Source of the DNA: Bolinopsis microptera
Lineage: Eukaryota; Ctenophora; Tentaculata; Lobata; Bolinopsidae
Length of the DNA: 64,000 nucleotides
Direction of reading: 5' to 3'
Assembly (NCBI RefSeq): GCF_026151205.1
Contig: NC_087072.1
Span: 2,251,375-2,315,374 of the forward strand
How positions within the stretch are numbered: the stretch's first letter is position 1; the number at the start of each line of letters is the position of its first letter. This document shows positions 10,458 through 23,149 of the stretch, one piece after another. The notes under the pieces were generated by a model. The model made no database searches and was not told where the DNA came from. It worked only from the letters and a program-made list of their open reading frames with translations. Position numbers and translations under genes: made by a program.

Positions 10458-11306
10458 TTTTTTTTGGTGCAACACTTGCTGACTTGACTTTTGCGAGCAT
10501 GGCAGTTGGGTCGGGGGCGCCCCTCCTAAGAGTAAGAATGACTGTCGAGGATCCCGGGGATTGCATACTTATAGTTATATTTGATATGCGTTTATACTCA
10601 CTCCTTGCTAAGCCATTAATCTTACACACAACCACAAGTCGATGCCGAGGAGTTAATGTTTTGGTGTATTTAGTGTAACTGGTATATATTGGTGACGTGC
10701 ACAAGGCTTAGTAAGGTATTTGCTCGTCTTATAGTTATCGGATGTAACGGCAATGTGTACACGTTATTATAACTAGCAGGAACCCGTCAAACCTTTAAGA
10801 CTGGTGTCAAGGCTCTTTGGTGGCCGGATCAGTTTCCTACCCTAAAGTCTCCCAGTAAAAATAATTATTATCTATTTAATTCGCGTTTTTGACACCACTT
10901 GGGGCTCCAAATTTTGGGTACTAAAATTCTTATTCCTTGGCCGATTTTCGATTTTTTCATGCTTATTTGAAGGCCATTAAAGCATTTGAATCAGTTAAAA
11001 AAGTTTCAGTTTTATATCTTGTACGGTTTTTTGCGGAAACCCGTGTTAAAGTTGATGCCGTGGTGTCAGTAAAATGGTGCGGATAAATAAATATATATAT
11101 ATATATATATATCGTCTCGCTTTATATATAGTAAGATTATATATATTGTGTGTATTGTGTGTTTGTTGCAATTGGGGTACGTTAATTGGAAGCGTCGTCA
11201 CGCTTTCATACACCCGCCTCCGACAGAATTGTTCTCAGAACTAAGTGTAGTTTTCGATTTGTTGTAATTGGTGTGGTTTACTTTGCTGTTTCCACACACT
11301 CACAGC
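10458..11306. other. Non-coding stretch with an (AT)n microsatellite
   Basis: No gene was recognised. An (AT)n run lies at about 11090-11112. Overlapping ORFs on both strands near 10373-10704 have no domain and begin in the repeat next door. Confidence 0.5.
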
Positions 11307-11307
11307 A

Positions 11308-11460
11308 GGGGGGGGGGGGGGGGGGGTGGGATTAATGATGCAGTGCTCGAACCAGCGATCTAACGATTGTGGATTGCTGGCCGCGCTGCCCGACACTACA
11401 CCACCAAGCCCAAGGCTAGTGGCAGAGTCGGGAATCGAACCTGGCACCCCAAGCAATGCT
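11308..11460 (-). repeat. Possible tRNA-derived SINE ending in a poly(C) tract
   Basis: On the minus strand there is a box-A-like TGGTGTAGTG followed at a tRNA-like distance by the box-B-like GGTTCGAGCAC. Upstream lies another box-B-like GGTTCGATTCC. The element ends in a run of 19 C (plus-strand G run at 11308-11326). This looks like RNA polymerase III promoter boxes of a tRNA-derived SINE, perhaps with two tRNA-like units. No second copy was found in the window, so the call rests on the boxes alone. Confidence 0.45.
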
Positions 11461-12925
11461 TATAGGCTTACGTTGATGTAAGAAAACCATCTCATTATTA
11501 GAATTATGTTTCGAATAAAAAACAAATTTACACAACAATACTAATTATAGATGTGATTAGCTATATAAATATTTGCTAGCGAGCAACAATGAGACTCATT
11601 AGGCGGTAACGAGCATGTTGATGGATGACGATCTGATCACTTTTGACTTTGAGTGAATACTGATAGCTTCGGCCGTTGCTGTCCTATAAGCAGTGGCCAA
11701 CCAATCAGGGCATTGATTGAGTGAAGACATCACTGATTAAGTGGCAGTGCTGGATCACGTTTCTGCAAGATCTTAAAATGCTCATAACTGAAACTCGGTT
11801 AAGTTGTGAACAACCAACTTGAAATCTTGGGAAAGTACTTCAAATTCAATTATCAAGCCAAATGTGTCTAGAAACTTTGAAGTTCCTAGCTGAAAGTGTT
11901 TTCACTTTATGGTGACAATAGTGAAAAAGAGGGAGTGGCGTGCCACACCCACTGTAATTAATTAAATTTGACGAAACTTTTAGGAAATCTAAGTTTGACC
12001 CATATCTATAATCTCTGAAATTTCTGTGCAATTCTAAGAATAATTACGTGAGTTATTATTAAGGGTTGCGTGTTGGCAGTTACTTTTGGGCCAACCTGTA
12101 TTAAAGTTAAACTGCTAACCAGAGCCCTCACGCTTGTGAACAACAACAAGCGTGCCCGCATCACGCATACAGCATAGCAGCGGCGTGAAAGCACATTACA
12201 TGGTTTAAGGAGAAGGGATGGGGGGGGGGGGGGGGGGGGTGCAGTATATGTGGCTAAAGTGTTCACTAGTTTAAGATCATTTAAGGAGTTAAAATGGGTT
12301 CTTAATGTAAGTCGTTATAGTTATACTTCCTACCGCATACCGATCGTGATAAGTATAGATGTTGATTGTTGAAATATTAGCAATAGATTGATTGTTGTTT
12401 AAAGCTGAGTTTTAGACCAAGATCAGTGATGTTTGTTCTTCCTATCCAGTTTAAGATAAACAGAACAGTGCATTGGTTTCTGACAGTAAAATTGGAGGAT
12501 CGAACAAGTTGCTCAAATATAACAATTCGCTCGACCAAAAAAAAACAAAAGGGTTTTACTTAAACCGTAATCCCAAACTACCAAAGCTATCCATAACTCT
12601 AACAGTAACCCGAGCCCTAAACAATCGAATTCGTGTTTTTAACTTAACTAACCTCTCGCTGTTGATAATACGTAATCAACATTTTATTTGTTACCCTCTA
12701 GAATAATAACGATTTGACAATATTTTAATTCAAATTCCACTAAATTTTACTCTGATGGTGATCGGGTATCCGGCTGCCAAAGTAAGTAGTTTGGAAGGTG
12801 CTTGTATTGGCCGGATATCATAACAATCGTTTCGGCAATTCCAATTCCACTGATAGTGATAAAATTTAGAAATTGATCGAATAACAATGACAAATGATTT
12901 TGGCTCATCATCATATACTTATAGC
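11461..12925. other. Non-coding stretch with a 20-bp poly(G) tract
   Basis: No gene was recognised. There is a G run at 12220-12239. The ORFs at 11846-12266 (minus) and 12473-12706 (plus) have no recognisable domain. Confidence 0.45.
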
Positions 12926-13310
12926 ATGATCAGGGTAGCATGAAACGTAGAAAAAGTGTTTTCTAGGAAAAAAGTCAAGGGGGAGGGGGGGGGTCAGGCC
13001 GTGATTACGTAATATTGCTGTCAGGAGGGGGGGGGGGGTTGGGTCTTGATAACGGTTGATTACGGAAGGGGGGTAAAAATTGCTAAAATATTGATTACGT
13101 AATATGTGAACGACCCCATATTATGATCAGGGTAGCATTTCATGAAACGTAGAGAAAAGAGTTTTCCATGGAAAAAAGTCAAAAAGCGGGGGGGTCAGGC
13201 CATGATTACGTAATTTTTGCTGTCAGGAGGGTGGTGGGACCGTGGGTTTTTATTACGGAGGAGGTAAAATTGCTATTAAATATTGATTGTAATATGTGAA
13301 CGACCCCATA
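12926..13310. repeat. Two-copy tandem duplication, period about 197 bp
   Basis: Copy 1 runs 12926-13120 and copy 2 runs 13123-13310. Both begin ATGATCAGGGTAGCAT, carry a G-rich run before GTCAGGCC, contain the palindrome-bearing ATTACGTAAT, and end GTGAACGACCCCATA. They differ by small indels. The ends and internal palindromes suggest a pair of non-autonomous mobile elements rather than simple unequal exchange. Confidence 0.85.
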
Positions 13311-13440
13311 ACGTACGTACGTGCTGAATGACGCGCGCGCGCAATTGCGTTAACGAGAATGCTGAGAACAGTTTTAGAGCACCACAAAAATTGACCTAAT
13401 TTTGCTAGTTGCTAAGATTTGTTGTCATTTTGTCCCACTC

Positions 13441-13780
13441 AGAATATTTCGTTGTTCATTGTCCTGAAGAACAGACACCACCCATCAACGGAGACTCTTC
13501 ATATGACTATTTCAGACAGGCCAAAACTCAGAGTGACAATTTAGCTCTCGGTTACGTATGGCTGTGCCAGGATAGGAGCTAATGCAGCCAAATCAACCAA
13601 CTGTCTGTTTACTAGCGTCTAGCGTCTTATCTGCAGTGCATTTTGTCAGATTCACTTGCATACAATTAATTCCCCTGGGTACATATGTGTCGTCAGTATT
13701 CATCGAAGAGGACGATCATACAATCCCGTATCGCAGGAATCTGTCAGCGTAGAGACAAATAAAGACAGAGAAATCTCAGT
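13441..13780 (+). CDS. Candidate terminal exon of an unidentified gene, with 3' UTR
   Basis: A good 3' splice site (pyrimidine-rich TTGTCATTTTGTCCCACTCAG) is followed by an open frame of about 46 codons to TAA at about 13579. It begins YFVVHCPEEQTPPINGDSSY and ends WLCQDRS. An AATAAA signal lies at 13758-13763. The peptide has protein-like composition and no low complexity, but I do not recognise its family. Upstream exons were not found between 10458 and 13440 and may lie beyond the repeat nest to the left. A chance open frame cannot be excluded. Confidence 0.35.
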
Positions 13781-16700
13781 TAATAATTCTACATTTAATA
13801 TGATTATGAAATTAGTCACACATTGAACACAAGACACTTAATACTAATAGTTATAGTAAATATCATGTTGGACAAAATATCATGAACCAAATAATTGTTG
13901 AAATAATAAAGCTGTTTATGATACAATTTTTAAGGGCCTGCTACCCCGGCGTAGATTACAAAAGATCTTACTTTAGGTTTTTGAATTTTAAAGTTTTAAA
14001 GCTACTCCAACTTTTTTAAACGTTAATGAGTCAGAACAATACGAAAATAAATCAATCTTTAAATTTAAACCATATTTTTAATGCTTCCAAAAATATTTAT
14101 GCCAAGTAGGAAAAGATTTAGGGCATGAAAAATTCGTTTAGGATTCGAAAATTAATCATCGTAATGTAGATAATACTAAAATCAAAACTGTTTACATCAT
14201 AATCTTTACTCGGTTTTTGAAACATAATTATTCGATATTTTCATGCAAAACTTTTTTAATAATAAAACGGATATTCCTAAGTCTAACAATTCTTAAAATT
14301 AAATCGAAAAAAGAAATTTTCTGAGGAAACTTCAACCTGAGTATACTCTATAATCTTGAGATTCAATAAAGGGTGAATCTCTCTTTAGACTCCGAAAATT
14401 GACAGTTATGATATCAAGATTTGAAAATGAAAGTCTGTAATGAGCAAATTCTGTCCCAGCTTCAAAGATACAATCCCGGCACACAAACCACACCACTCAC
14501 TTACATCTCCTCTTTACCACACACACAAGGAAATAATATTACTCAAATACTTTTAATAGGTCCAGCTGAGCTACTATGAAAAAGACCCAACCACGAAGCA
14601 ATTCGTAGTTGTGCTTTTGTGTAACACACACTTTCCTTTGTGAAGGAGCAACTCTCGAAACTAAATCCTTTGTAACCACGCAAGTATCGACGAGAACTGC
14701 TTGTAGAATTATATATGTTGAAAAACAATGGACAGATACGCATACATTGAACTTATCATTAACCCGACACATTACACATGTATTTAATGCACGAGTACAA
14801 AGTTACACAGTACACACCATTATTGTTAATACTAACACGACATAGTCTCTACTATAATACTATTAATGTTAAACTGTGTACTTTTCATACACACTTAATT
14901 ATATTATGTATATAATGGGCAGCTCGGTGCGAATACAAAAATAGCCGGTTATAATTGGTATAATAGGTTGAATGTTGAAGGCTGTAGGTTGTTGGTCGGT
15001 GGATGGTATTCCAGAAAGAAGACTAGATATATTTATATTCTACTGTTGTCGCCTGCTCCGCTCAATCCTGAAAATAATATCTTTCGTTAGTTTAACTAAA
15101 TTAATGTATAATACATTTTTAGTGAGTTTTACTACATTTTCGCTCTTTTAGATGATGGTAATTTTCCCGGCGAGGGAAGGATGTATTACAATGTAAATGT
15201 ATTACAATGTATTACATTTACAGTTCGCAAAGTTGTCTCAAGGCTCGGTTATAACTTTATGTAACCCGAGAAGGTCAGTAACGACTCAAAGTAAAGAGAT
15301 GGGGGTAAAAGCACACAATACAATATGTGTGTAATATTGTAAAGAGTAAACATACTAAGACAGGTTATTGAGACTATAGGTAGAAATGTTTACTACATAT
15401 TATACTGCATTCCAAATATTCTACACTCAGAAAGTAATTGGTAAACATTAACCTCCCTACAAATATTTCATCAGATGTTATATATCGATCATTACAGTGT
15501 GACCCGAGCCAGCCAATGAGCATCCTCCCCCGCACGACAATAACGATTACAGACGTGACAGTCTCAAACAGTAACTAGTTGGTGTGAGGGTGTTTTAAAC
15601 TGGACTATGTTGCGAGACAGAGAGAGAGAGAGAGAGAGAGATGTCAGACTCACTAAGTGATCAGGGAACTCTATTATAACTCTATTATATTTACAAAGTA
15701 GGGCTGGTTGGTTAAGTGATCCAAACTGATAATGTACTTGCTGAAGACAATCATGATTCGATACAGTGACCACCATCTCTCTTCCTTATGTATTGATCCG
15801 ATCTGTATAACAAGTGTACTAATAGATGACAAGGTCTCAGGTGCCTTTCGATCGCGAGATCTTATCTAACAAGCTTACGTGTTCACAAAGCGTGCCAAAA
15901 TTCATACGATTCACTGCTCCTCAAGCATCAAGATCCGACCCAAGGCTTTAGATCTTAGATCTCAACCATGGCAGGCCCTCCCAAAGCATCAGAAGACACG
16001 AGATCTGAGCCAAATAACCTGAGCCAAGTAATCTGAGTAACCTGAACCACTTTATTGGCTAGTTTTCGAAGTAGTCTTACCAACGAGGAGGATACTTTGA
16101 CTCCTTCAGTCCTTCTACCTTATTGTGACAGAAAAAGTGGATAGGTTCTCACTACCAAGGATTATCGCCTTCATACAACTATACAAGCAACAAAACGATT
16201 CACCAAATGCAGAGAAATCGAAGTTTAACGTTTTTCTCCACTTATTAATATTTTACCGGGGTAAGCATATTAATAAGTGGGCTCCAATGCTCTAAATTAC
16301 AGTGGTCATGATCTATCCTATAGAGCAATGAAAGGCATTAGTTTGGTCAAATCAAACAGAACATATGCTATCAGACTTTCAACTGACTAAGGTAGGGTTA
16401 AAACAGTTTCGACTGTGATAATGACCACAGTACCCTGCGGAGAAGGAGAACCTGAAAATCCGATCGTTGGGTTCAGTTGTCGTATTTCCTATTTCGGTGC
16501 AGTTGTGATATGACCTGGGTTCAGTTGTCGTTTTGGGATTTAAGCTGATTGGTCACCCAATTAAGCTGATTAGGTGCCTGTTATCTGCGTGGGAACTAGG
16601 TTTAATTGGGTTCAGTTGTCGGTCACCCACCTTGGCTGGTAATAATAATGTACAATGTACCTACCTAATGTACATGATGGAACATTAGAAGTTTAAGATG

Positions 16701-17211
16701 TGTAATGAAGATGGTAAGCACATTCATTACACGAACACAGCGAATAATAAAATGTCAGGGTACACAGATAATTTCTACAGAATATTTTCTACAGATAATT
16801 TCTACAGAAAATTTCTACAGATAATTTCTACAGAAAATCTATGTATATAGTTCATACAATGTGGATGTATGTTATTAACAACTCTACATTGGAATAAAAA
16901 CTCTATTATATTGGATGGATAACTCTTCATTGGATTAAAAAATCCACCTTAGCAGCTGTACCGGCACAGTTCAATGACCTAACCAACCACTATAGTAAAA
17001 TATATGTACTACAGAAATTAGAGAGGCTCTCTCTACTGAAAAGCAATTAAAATGATCCAATCAGAAGCGTTTATACAATCACCAGCTCTGACCTCAGTAA
17101 AACTGAACCATATTAACTACGACATTACATCATGCAGTGCCTGGAAGGAGTAAGGTAAGCTCCAGTAATTAGTTAGACTGAGTCTGACAGCTGAGTGTTA
17201 ATGTGGTCGCA

Positions 17212-17213
<2 letters not shown>
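13781..17213. other. Mostly non-coding, AT-rich, with short repeats
   Basis: No gene was recognised with confidence. An (AG)n run lies at 15617-15641. GGGTTCAGTTGTCG is repeated three times at about 16469-16620. A 17-bp tandem repeat with core TTTCTACAGA lies at about 16773-16840. Confidence 0.5.
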
Positions 17214-17626
<413 letters not shown>

Positions 17627-19329
17627 AAGAGAGATAGCAGCTGTAAATGTACTTGTAAATAGTTGTTATACAGCTAGAGGTTTAAATACAGGTGGTGGAT
17701 AACGCGTAGTTTAACAGAATACAGCTGATGTGTTGTAAAGGATTACAGGGTGACAGTGTAATGTTGTCCAGCTGTTCCAAATAAAATTAGCCATGTGAAC
17801 CTCCGTATAATGGTTTCCATATAAGGTTAAATTGATCCAGCTTTTATTGTAGGTACGGTGTTTAATAAGCCTCCTCCATGCCGGTTAGAGGTGTAAATAT
17901 TAATTTAAACAAGTTTAAAGTAAAGAGAGTGTATGATTAATGAGGATAGTTTGCACTTTACTAGTGTCCAGTTTCTCCTTAACACCTGCTAATACACCTG
18001 TCATTGTCAATGTATTGTGGGTTCTTTTCTTTTCGTCACCTACAGAAAATCTACAGTGAGCAATACAGCAAATATCAGCTCAACCAGCACCGCCTGAGAT
18101 TTAGTGAGATTTAGAGAAACCCTTCATGGAAAGATAAATCACCGCCAGCAGCTGTACTAATTTTTGTGCAACATTTACGCTTTGGGAATTGTGTCTTTGC
18201 AAGAATAGCAGTGTTCATCAAGGTCGTAGTAAACCATGCACATGGAGAGAAATTGTAGAAGAAGTGTTAAGTAACACAAGAACAGAAGCACACTTCATTT
18301 ATACAGCCACATGAGTAAAGTCTTACTGAGGTCACTACTTAGGGGTGTACACACAGTTGCCGCTTCAGCACAGATTCATACTCCAAAACGTTGGCTGACG
18401 TGGCCAGTATTTCAATCTGTGACAGGTAGTGCGAGGCTGTGACTTTAGTCTGGCCTGACAGCTGCAGCTCAATAGTTGCAGGCAAAAGCAACAATTAGCC
18501 ATTACCATCACTGATTAGCACACAAAATCGGGCGTAACAGGCAATTAAACAATTATAAGAACTGCTACAATGAGCGTGTTGTTATCCGTTAGATATTACG
18601 AGATATGACGAGCCTGCAATTTGGACTCAACACTCTGGATATAACCTGCATTCAGTAGACATTTCCCACTCACATGGGTGCAGTGAAACCTTATGTGTTA
18701 CCGAACTGAGAACATATTTCTATTTAGTAGTGAATATATTTAGCGGGGCCGTACAAACAGCATACAAGTGAGTGCAGTTTTAAAGTGACTAGTATCACCA
18801 GACAACTAGTTATTGCAGACCGGCTGACATTAGCTATACCAATGCTAATTCTCTAATCTAGACACTGAGTTAGGCTCGTCAAAGTAAGTGCTCAGTGAAA
18901 ACAAATGGATACGTTTGAAATGGACAAAAAAAGTACGTCTTTGACTTGAAAATTAGCCACAGTAAAATTATAATTCATCATGGGATTTCTTATCCGAAGA
19001 ATTATAATAGTTATTATGCCTTACGTACAGGATAATAAACACTCTTGTGTACAGTACGTGTACAGTACGAACAATATCATGAATTATAGCGCTACAGACC
19101 TGTGCCACATGATATGACATTGTGACACACACTAACAACAATGTTGTTAGTGTCTGTTGTTACAACATATTCATAACTATCTGTTATTTAATCATTAAAA
19201 GTAACATGAGTGCGTCATGTGAATTGCGCAGTGATAAAATACAGTTTTTCTGTGTTTCTGAAGTTATGGTAGCAGAAAAAATACAGAAACTATACTATGA
19301 ACTAAAATATAAAGATTTTCTTACCCATT
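17627..19329. other. Non-coding stretch, including the 3' flank of the G-gamma gene
   Basis: No gene was recognised with confidence. A splice-acceptor-like site at 18045 followed by a short frame is discussed under rejected items. A perfect hairpin lies at 19129-19153. Confidence 0.45.
19129..19153. repeat. Perfect 12-bp inverted repeat with a 1-base spacer
   Basis: ACACTAACAACA, one base, then TGTTGTTAGTGT. It lies about 180 bp downstream of the G-gamma stop codon, on the side where that transcript should end. It may be part of the transcript 3' end, or a simple palindrome. Confidence 0.8.
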
Positions 19330-19663
19330 TCAGACAAGTACACATTTACTCTTATTACTTTTCCTAGACGGATGGTCGCTTGGTACCCCTGACAGGAATG
19401 GATCTCTACCCTGAGGATTTGAAAGGTTAAAACTAATAAAACAATTAATTCATACTTTATTATTCATATGTGTAACCACAATTTCTCATCTAACGTGATG
19501 TATTTTTGGAAGATTTGGGTCGGAGAGTGTAATAAAATAGAACAGATGTAAAACATACCTTGTTATCAATAGTATACTGAATTAGATCTGCAACCGCATT
19601 ACTGACAGTTATCCTTTCGATAGCTAGTTCCCGCTTTAGCTGTTCTATTTCTTTAGAATGCAT
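19330..19663 (-). CDS. Heterotrimeric G-protein gamma subunit, two exons
   Basis: G-gamma pairs with G-beta at the inner plasma membrane and transmits signals from G-protein-coupled receptors. Exon 1 is 19559-19663 (ATG at 19663, donor AAG|GTATGT). The intron is 148 bp, ending CAAATCCTCAG. Exon 2 is 19330-19410 (stop TGA). The junction is phase 0 and the product has 61 residues. Exon 1 encodes KEIEQLKRELAIERITVSNA and then DLIQY, the first helix that packs against G-beta. Exon 2 encodes GRDPFLSGVPSDHP, matching the DPLL.GVPASENPF region of the family, and ends in the CaaX box CVLV for prenylation. The intron appears to lie near the position I recall for animal G-gamma genes. Oddities are the short length (usual 65-75), SDHP in place of ENPF, and Val as the last residue instead of the common Leu. 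Both exons are too short to stand out as ORFs. Confidence 0.88.
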
Positions 19664-20299
19664 GATTTATATTGAATAACCCTAGAAGGGATGATTGTTA
19701 GAATAAAAGCTTGTTACACAGTGCAAAGTCATGTATCCGATTTTCAAATAGGGATCATTTGCATAGTAACCAAAAAAAATTTGGGCCATTTCACACTCCC
19801 TTCAGCAATCATTTTTGCATATAACCATTACGTGACACTAGCAATTAGCATACATATAATTACAAAATAGAAATCGACTTTTCAGTTGTTTCTCATAGAT
19901 GGGAGCGATATCTATCAGCTATGTTTTGGTACCATCGAAAAATATTGTTCCTAGCCCAAGTAATTGCTGGTCAAAGCTCATCACTTATAATGCACAATTG
20001 CATTGGGTGAGCAAATTTTGCTGCATGCACTGGAAATCGAGTCTAAAAGTCTATCTTCTCCAACAGATTTTGAGCAACTATCCTGAAACTTTCAGGATGT
20101 GTTGTAGGGATAATTTAGAAGGGATCTGTCATACAAGATAATGAGATATGCCATTAAATCAAATCTAATCAAATCTATCTTTAAACATTTTGTATTCGAT
20201 TTTGAAAGCAAACATTCATCAAATAACGAGGTGAGGGAATAGAGTAATAATATAATAAATAATATCCATTCACAGCCAGACAATTTTTTTGGATCTATG
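19664..20299. other. 5' flank of the G-gamma gene; no other gene seen
   Basis: This stretch should hold the promoter and 5' UTR of the minus-strand G-gamma gene, but no clear TATA or CCAAT element was recognised. The plus-strand ORF at 19899-20141 has no recognisable domain. Confidence 0.4.
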
Positions 20300-23148
20300 T
20301 GAAGGTTGATGGTTAAATAATAAATAATAATTACAACATTTATAAACCGCCTTATAGCTAAATCATATAACTCGATATAATTTAATCCTGGAGATAAACT
20401 CCAGTGCTTTCTAAAGCGGCTCTTACATTAACTGAGCTTAGTTTAATTGAAAATTAGACATGACAAGTTCATTTTACCTATGTAAATGCAAAATCAATCA
20501 AATGCTAGAGAAAAGAAGTATGTTTTAAGTTTGGTCTTGAAAGATGTAACTGACTCAGCTGATCTTATGTCGTATGGCAAGGAATTAAATACTTTAACTG
20601 CACAGTGACTAAAAGCTTTCTCTGTGTTTACATAGTTAGGAGAGGGCGGAAAACTAAGGTAAAAATAATCATTATCAAGACGTACATTTTTAAAACTTTG
20701 CTGCCTAGGAGATATCAACTCTTTTAAGTAAGGAGGAGCTATATTATTTAAACACTTGTAGGCAAGTAGGGCAATCTTAAAATCTATTCTAAATCTAACT
20801 GGTAGAAAATGAACTTTCTTAAGTAGTGAAGTAGTGTGTGCCTTTCTTCCTCTCCCGAAAATAAATCTTACAGCAGAATTTTGCACCTTCTGTAAACGAC
20901 TTAAATCATAAGAGCTCAGTCCAAAATATACGCTATTGCAATAATCAATTCTAGAGAGTACTAGAGCATGAACAAGCTTAATCTTAAGGTTAAAAGACAG
21001 TTTTGATGCAATAAACCACAAATTTCTGATCTGAATATTACATGCTTGAACCACTGACGTAATCTGATCACTCATTGAAAGATAACTGTCCAAATACAGC
21101 CCAAGACTCTTCACAGTTCCACTAACAACATGTGGCTCTTGATCCTTAACAATCTGTAGAGAGGCTGGAATATTTGTTGAGTCAAATTTAGAGGATATAA
21201 CGATGACTTCAGTCTTAGAAGAATTCAGTTGAAGGAAATTGTTTGTCATCCATTTCTTGATATCAGACATACAGTGTTCCATATTGTGCTCTAGCTGTGA
21301 TGGGTCATCAGAATCAAGAGTGAAATACAGCTGGGTGTCATCAGCATACAAATGAATACAGCACCCATGCATACTTGCAATGTTCTCAAGATCTTTGGTG
21401 TACAATATGAATAGCAGGGGGCCAAGGATTGAACCTTGTGGCACACCTATCTCAAGAACAGTTGCTGAGGAAGACGAATCCTTGACTTTGACACAAAATG
21501 AACGGTTAGCCAAGTAGGACCTGATCCATGTAAGAGCAATGCCTGTAATGCCATAAGCAGATCTTAGCTTCTTGATTAATATTGGGTGATTGACAGTATC
21601 AAAGGCAGCACTCAAATCTAGAAGTAAAAGAACAACTTTAGTTTTCTTGTCAATAGTTATCAAGATGTCGTTATGGATTCTGGTTGTTGCAGTTTCACAG
21701 CTATGAAACTTCCTATAGCCGGACTGAACTTTAGAAATCAAGTTGTTATCCTCAAGATAACTGGTGAGCTGTATAGATACACACTTCTCAATGATTTTTG
21801 ACAAGAATGAGAGATTGCTAATAGGCCTATAGTTAGATAGAGATTCACCGTCAAGGCCACGTTTCTTCAAACTTGGACGAATGAGAGCCTCCTTAAGTTT
21901 TATAGGAAACTCACCTTTAACTAATGATTCATTGACTATAAATGAGATCAGAGGAAGGAGTTCTGGGAGACACTTGATGAGAATCTTTGTAGGTATGGGG
22001 TCAAGATCACAGAATTTGTTAGACATATTCTTTATGATGCTTACTAGTTCTTCATCAGACACATGACGGAATTGTACTATCTTTGGGCTATTAGAAAGAG
22101 GAACAAATTCATCTGAGTTAGGAGAATCTTGCGATTGTTGTTCTAAATAAATGTTGTTGTATATGTTGTCGACCTTTGATTTAAAGAACTGTGCAAAGTT
22201 GTTAGCACTCTCAAGATTTGAAGAGCAAGAAGGTGTAGTAGTACTAACTTTTTCTTTATTGAGCAACTTATTAACGATGGAATAAGTCTTTTTAGCATCA
22301 CCTGCACTATCTTGTAACCTTGTTTTGTAGAAGTGATCTCTTGTGGATACAATGACTGAGGATGCTCTCTCTGATGCTTTCCTGTACAGTCGTTTATAAT
22401 CTGGGCAATCATGATTCTTTTGATACAGTCTCTCAATCTTTCTTCTCATTGCTTTTGCTTGTTGACAGTGTGTAGACCACCATTCAGCGTTATGATCTTT
22501 TCTTGGGATGAAAGTTTTTTCTTTAGCATGCTTGTCCAAAATACTGCTCAACTCAGACTCATAGATATCAACTGCACTATCGAGGTCATTGAAGCAATCA
22601 GTGTCACATAGTTTTGACTTAAGAATATCCTCAACAAAAGCATCTAGGTCTATGCAAGCAATGTTTCTGTAAGTAATTGGTTCTAGAGTGCCTATGGGTG
22701 CTGGAGATACATTGCAATTGAAAGCAACAAAGTAGTGGTCAGACGATGTACCAGAATCAGTAATGACAGGATCTAGAACTTCAATGCAATCGTGAGTAAA
22801 AGAACCATCCCTGGTAATTACAAGATCTAATATGCCCCCATCTCTGTGTGTTGCAGCTGAAATTTGTTGCACCCACCCACAAGACTTAAGTAGTGAATTA
22901 AACCTTTGTGCAACTGAATCATTTTCGTCTTCAATGTGGATATTAAAGTCACCCATGATCAAGGGCTTTCCAGGTTTGTCTACTAAATCAACCAAGAGTT
23001 GCTCAAAGTCAGTTAGAAATTGGGGGATGTTAGCACTCTGAGATGTGGAGGTGCCAGAACGGTAAATTGAAACAATTCGTAGTATATCTCCAGAAGATGA
23101 TTTGAAGGTACATTCATTTAAATGAGGAGGGCGCTGCCAAAAGATCAA
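20300..23148 (-). mobile_element. 5'-truncated LINE of the L2/CR1 group
   Basis: Minus-strand LINE carrying most of ORF2 (20494-23148) and a short 3' end with an ATTT/ATTA-type repeat near 20310-20335, as is common for L2-type tails. The 5' end stops inside the endonuclease domain, so ORF1 and the start of ORF2 are missing. This is typical of incomplete reverse transcription. The exact ends and any target-site duplication could not be fixed. Confidence 0.85.
20494..23148 (-). pseudogene. LINE ORF2, L2-like, N-terminally truncated
   Basis: An open frame of 884 residues with no ATG at its start. It begins midway through the endonuclease domain (MGDFNIH, then HRDGGILDLVIT and SSDHY) and lacks the N-terminal catalytic Asn and Glu blocks. 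The RT domain is complete: LSNYRPISNLSFLSKIIEK, QSGYRKFHS.ETA, LLDLSAAFDTVNH, GVPQGSILGPLLF and the catalytic YADDTQLY. This motif set is typical of the L2/CR1 group. The C-terminal part (FGLSSYDLSRLQKVQNSAVR and onward) is also characteristic. No internal stops were seen, which suggests a fairly recent copy, but it cannot move by itself. Confidence 0.9.
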
Positions 23149-23149
23149 T

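Noticed and set aside
10373-10704. Overlapping ORFs on both strands, each near 90 codons
   Set aside because: They begin within a foldback repeat copy, lie opposite one another and match no family.
15040-16119. Two tiny minus-strand exon-like pieces (16082-16119 and 15040-15067) that join in frame to a short C-terminus
   Set aside because: At 38 and 28 nt the open frames could easily be chance. No family was recognised and no reliable upstream exon was found.
18046-18114. Frame of 22 codons after a strong acceptor (TTTTCGTCACCTACAG)
   Set aside because: Two reading frames are open over the same stretch, the peptide is very short and there is no clear upstream exon.
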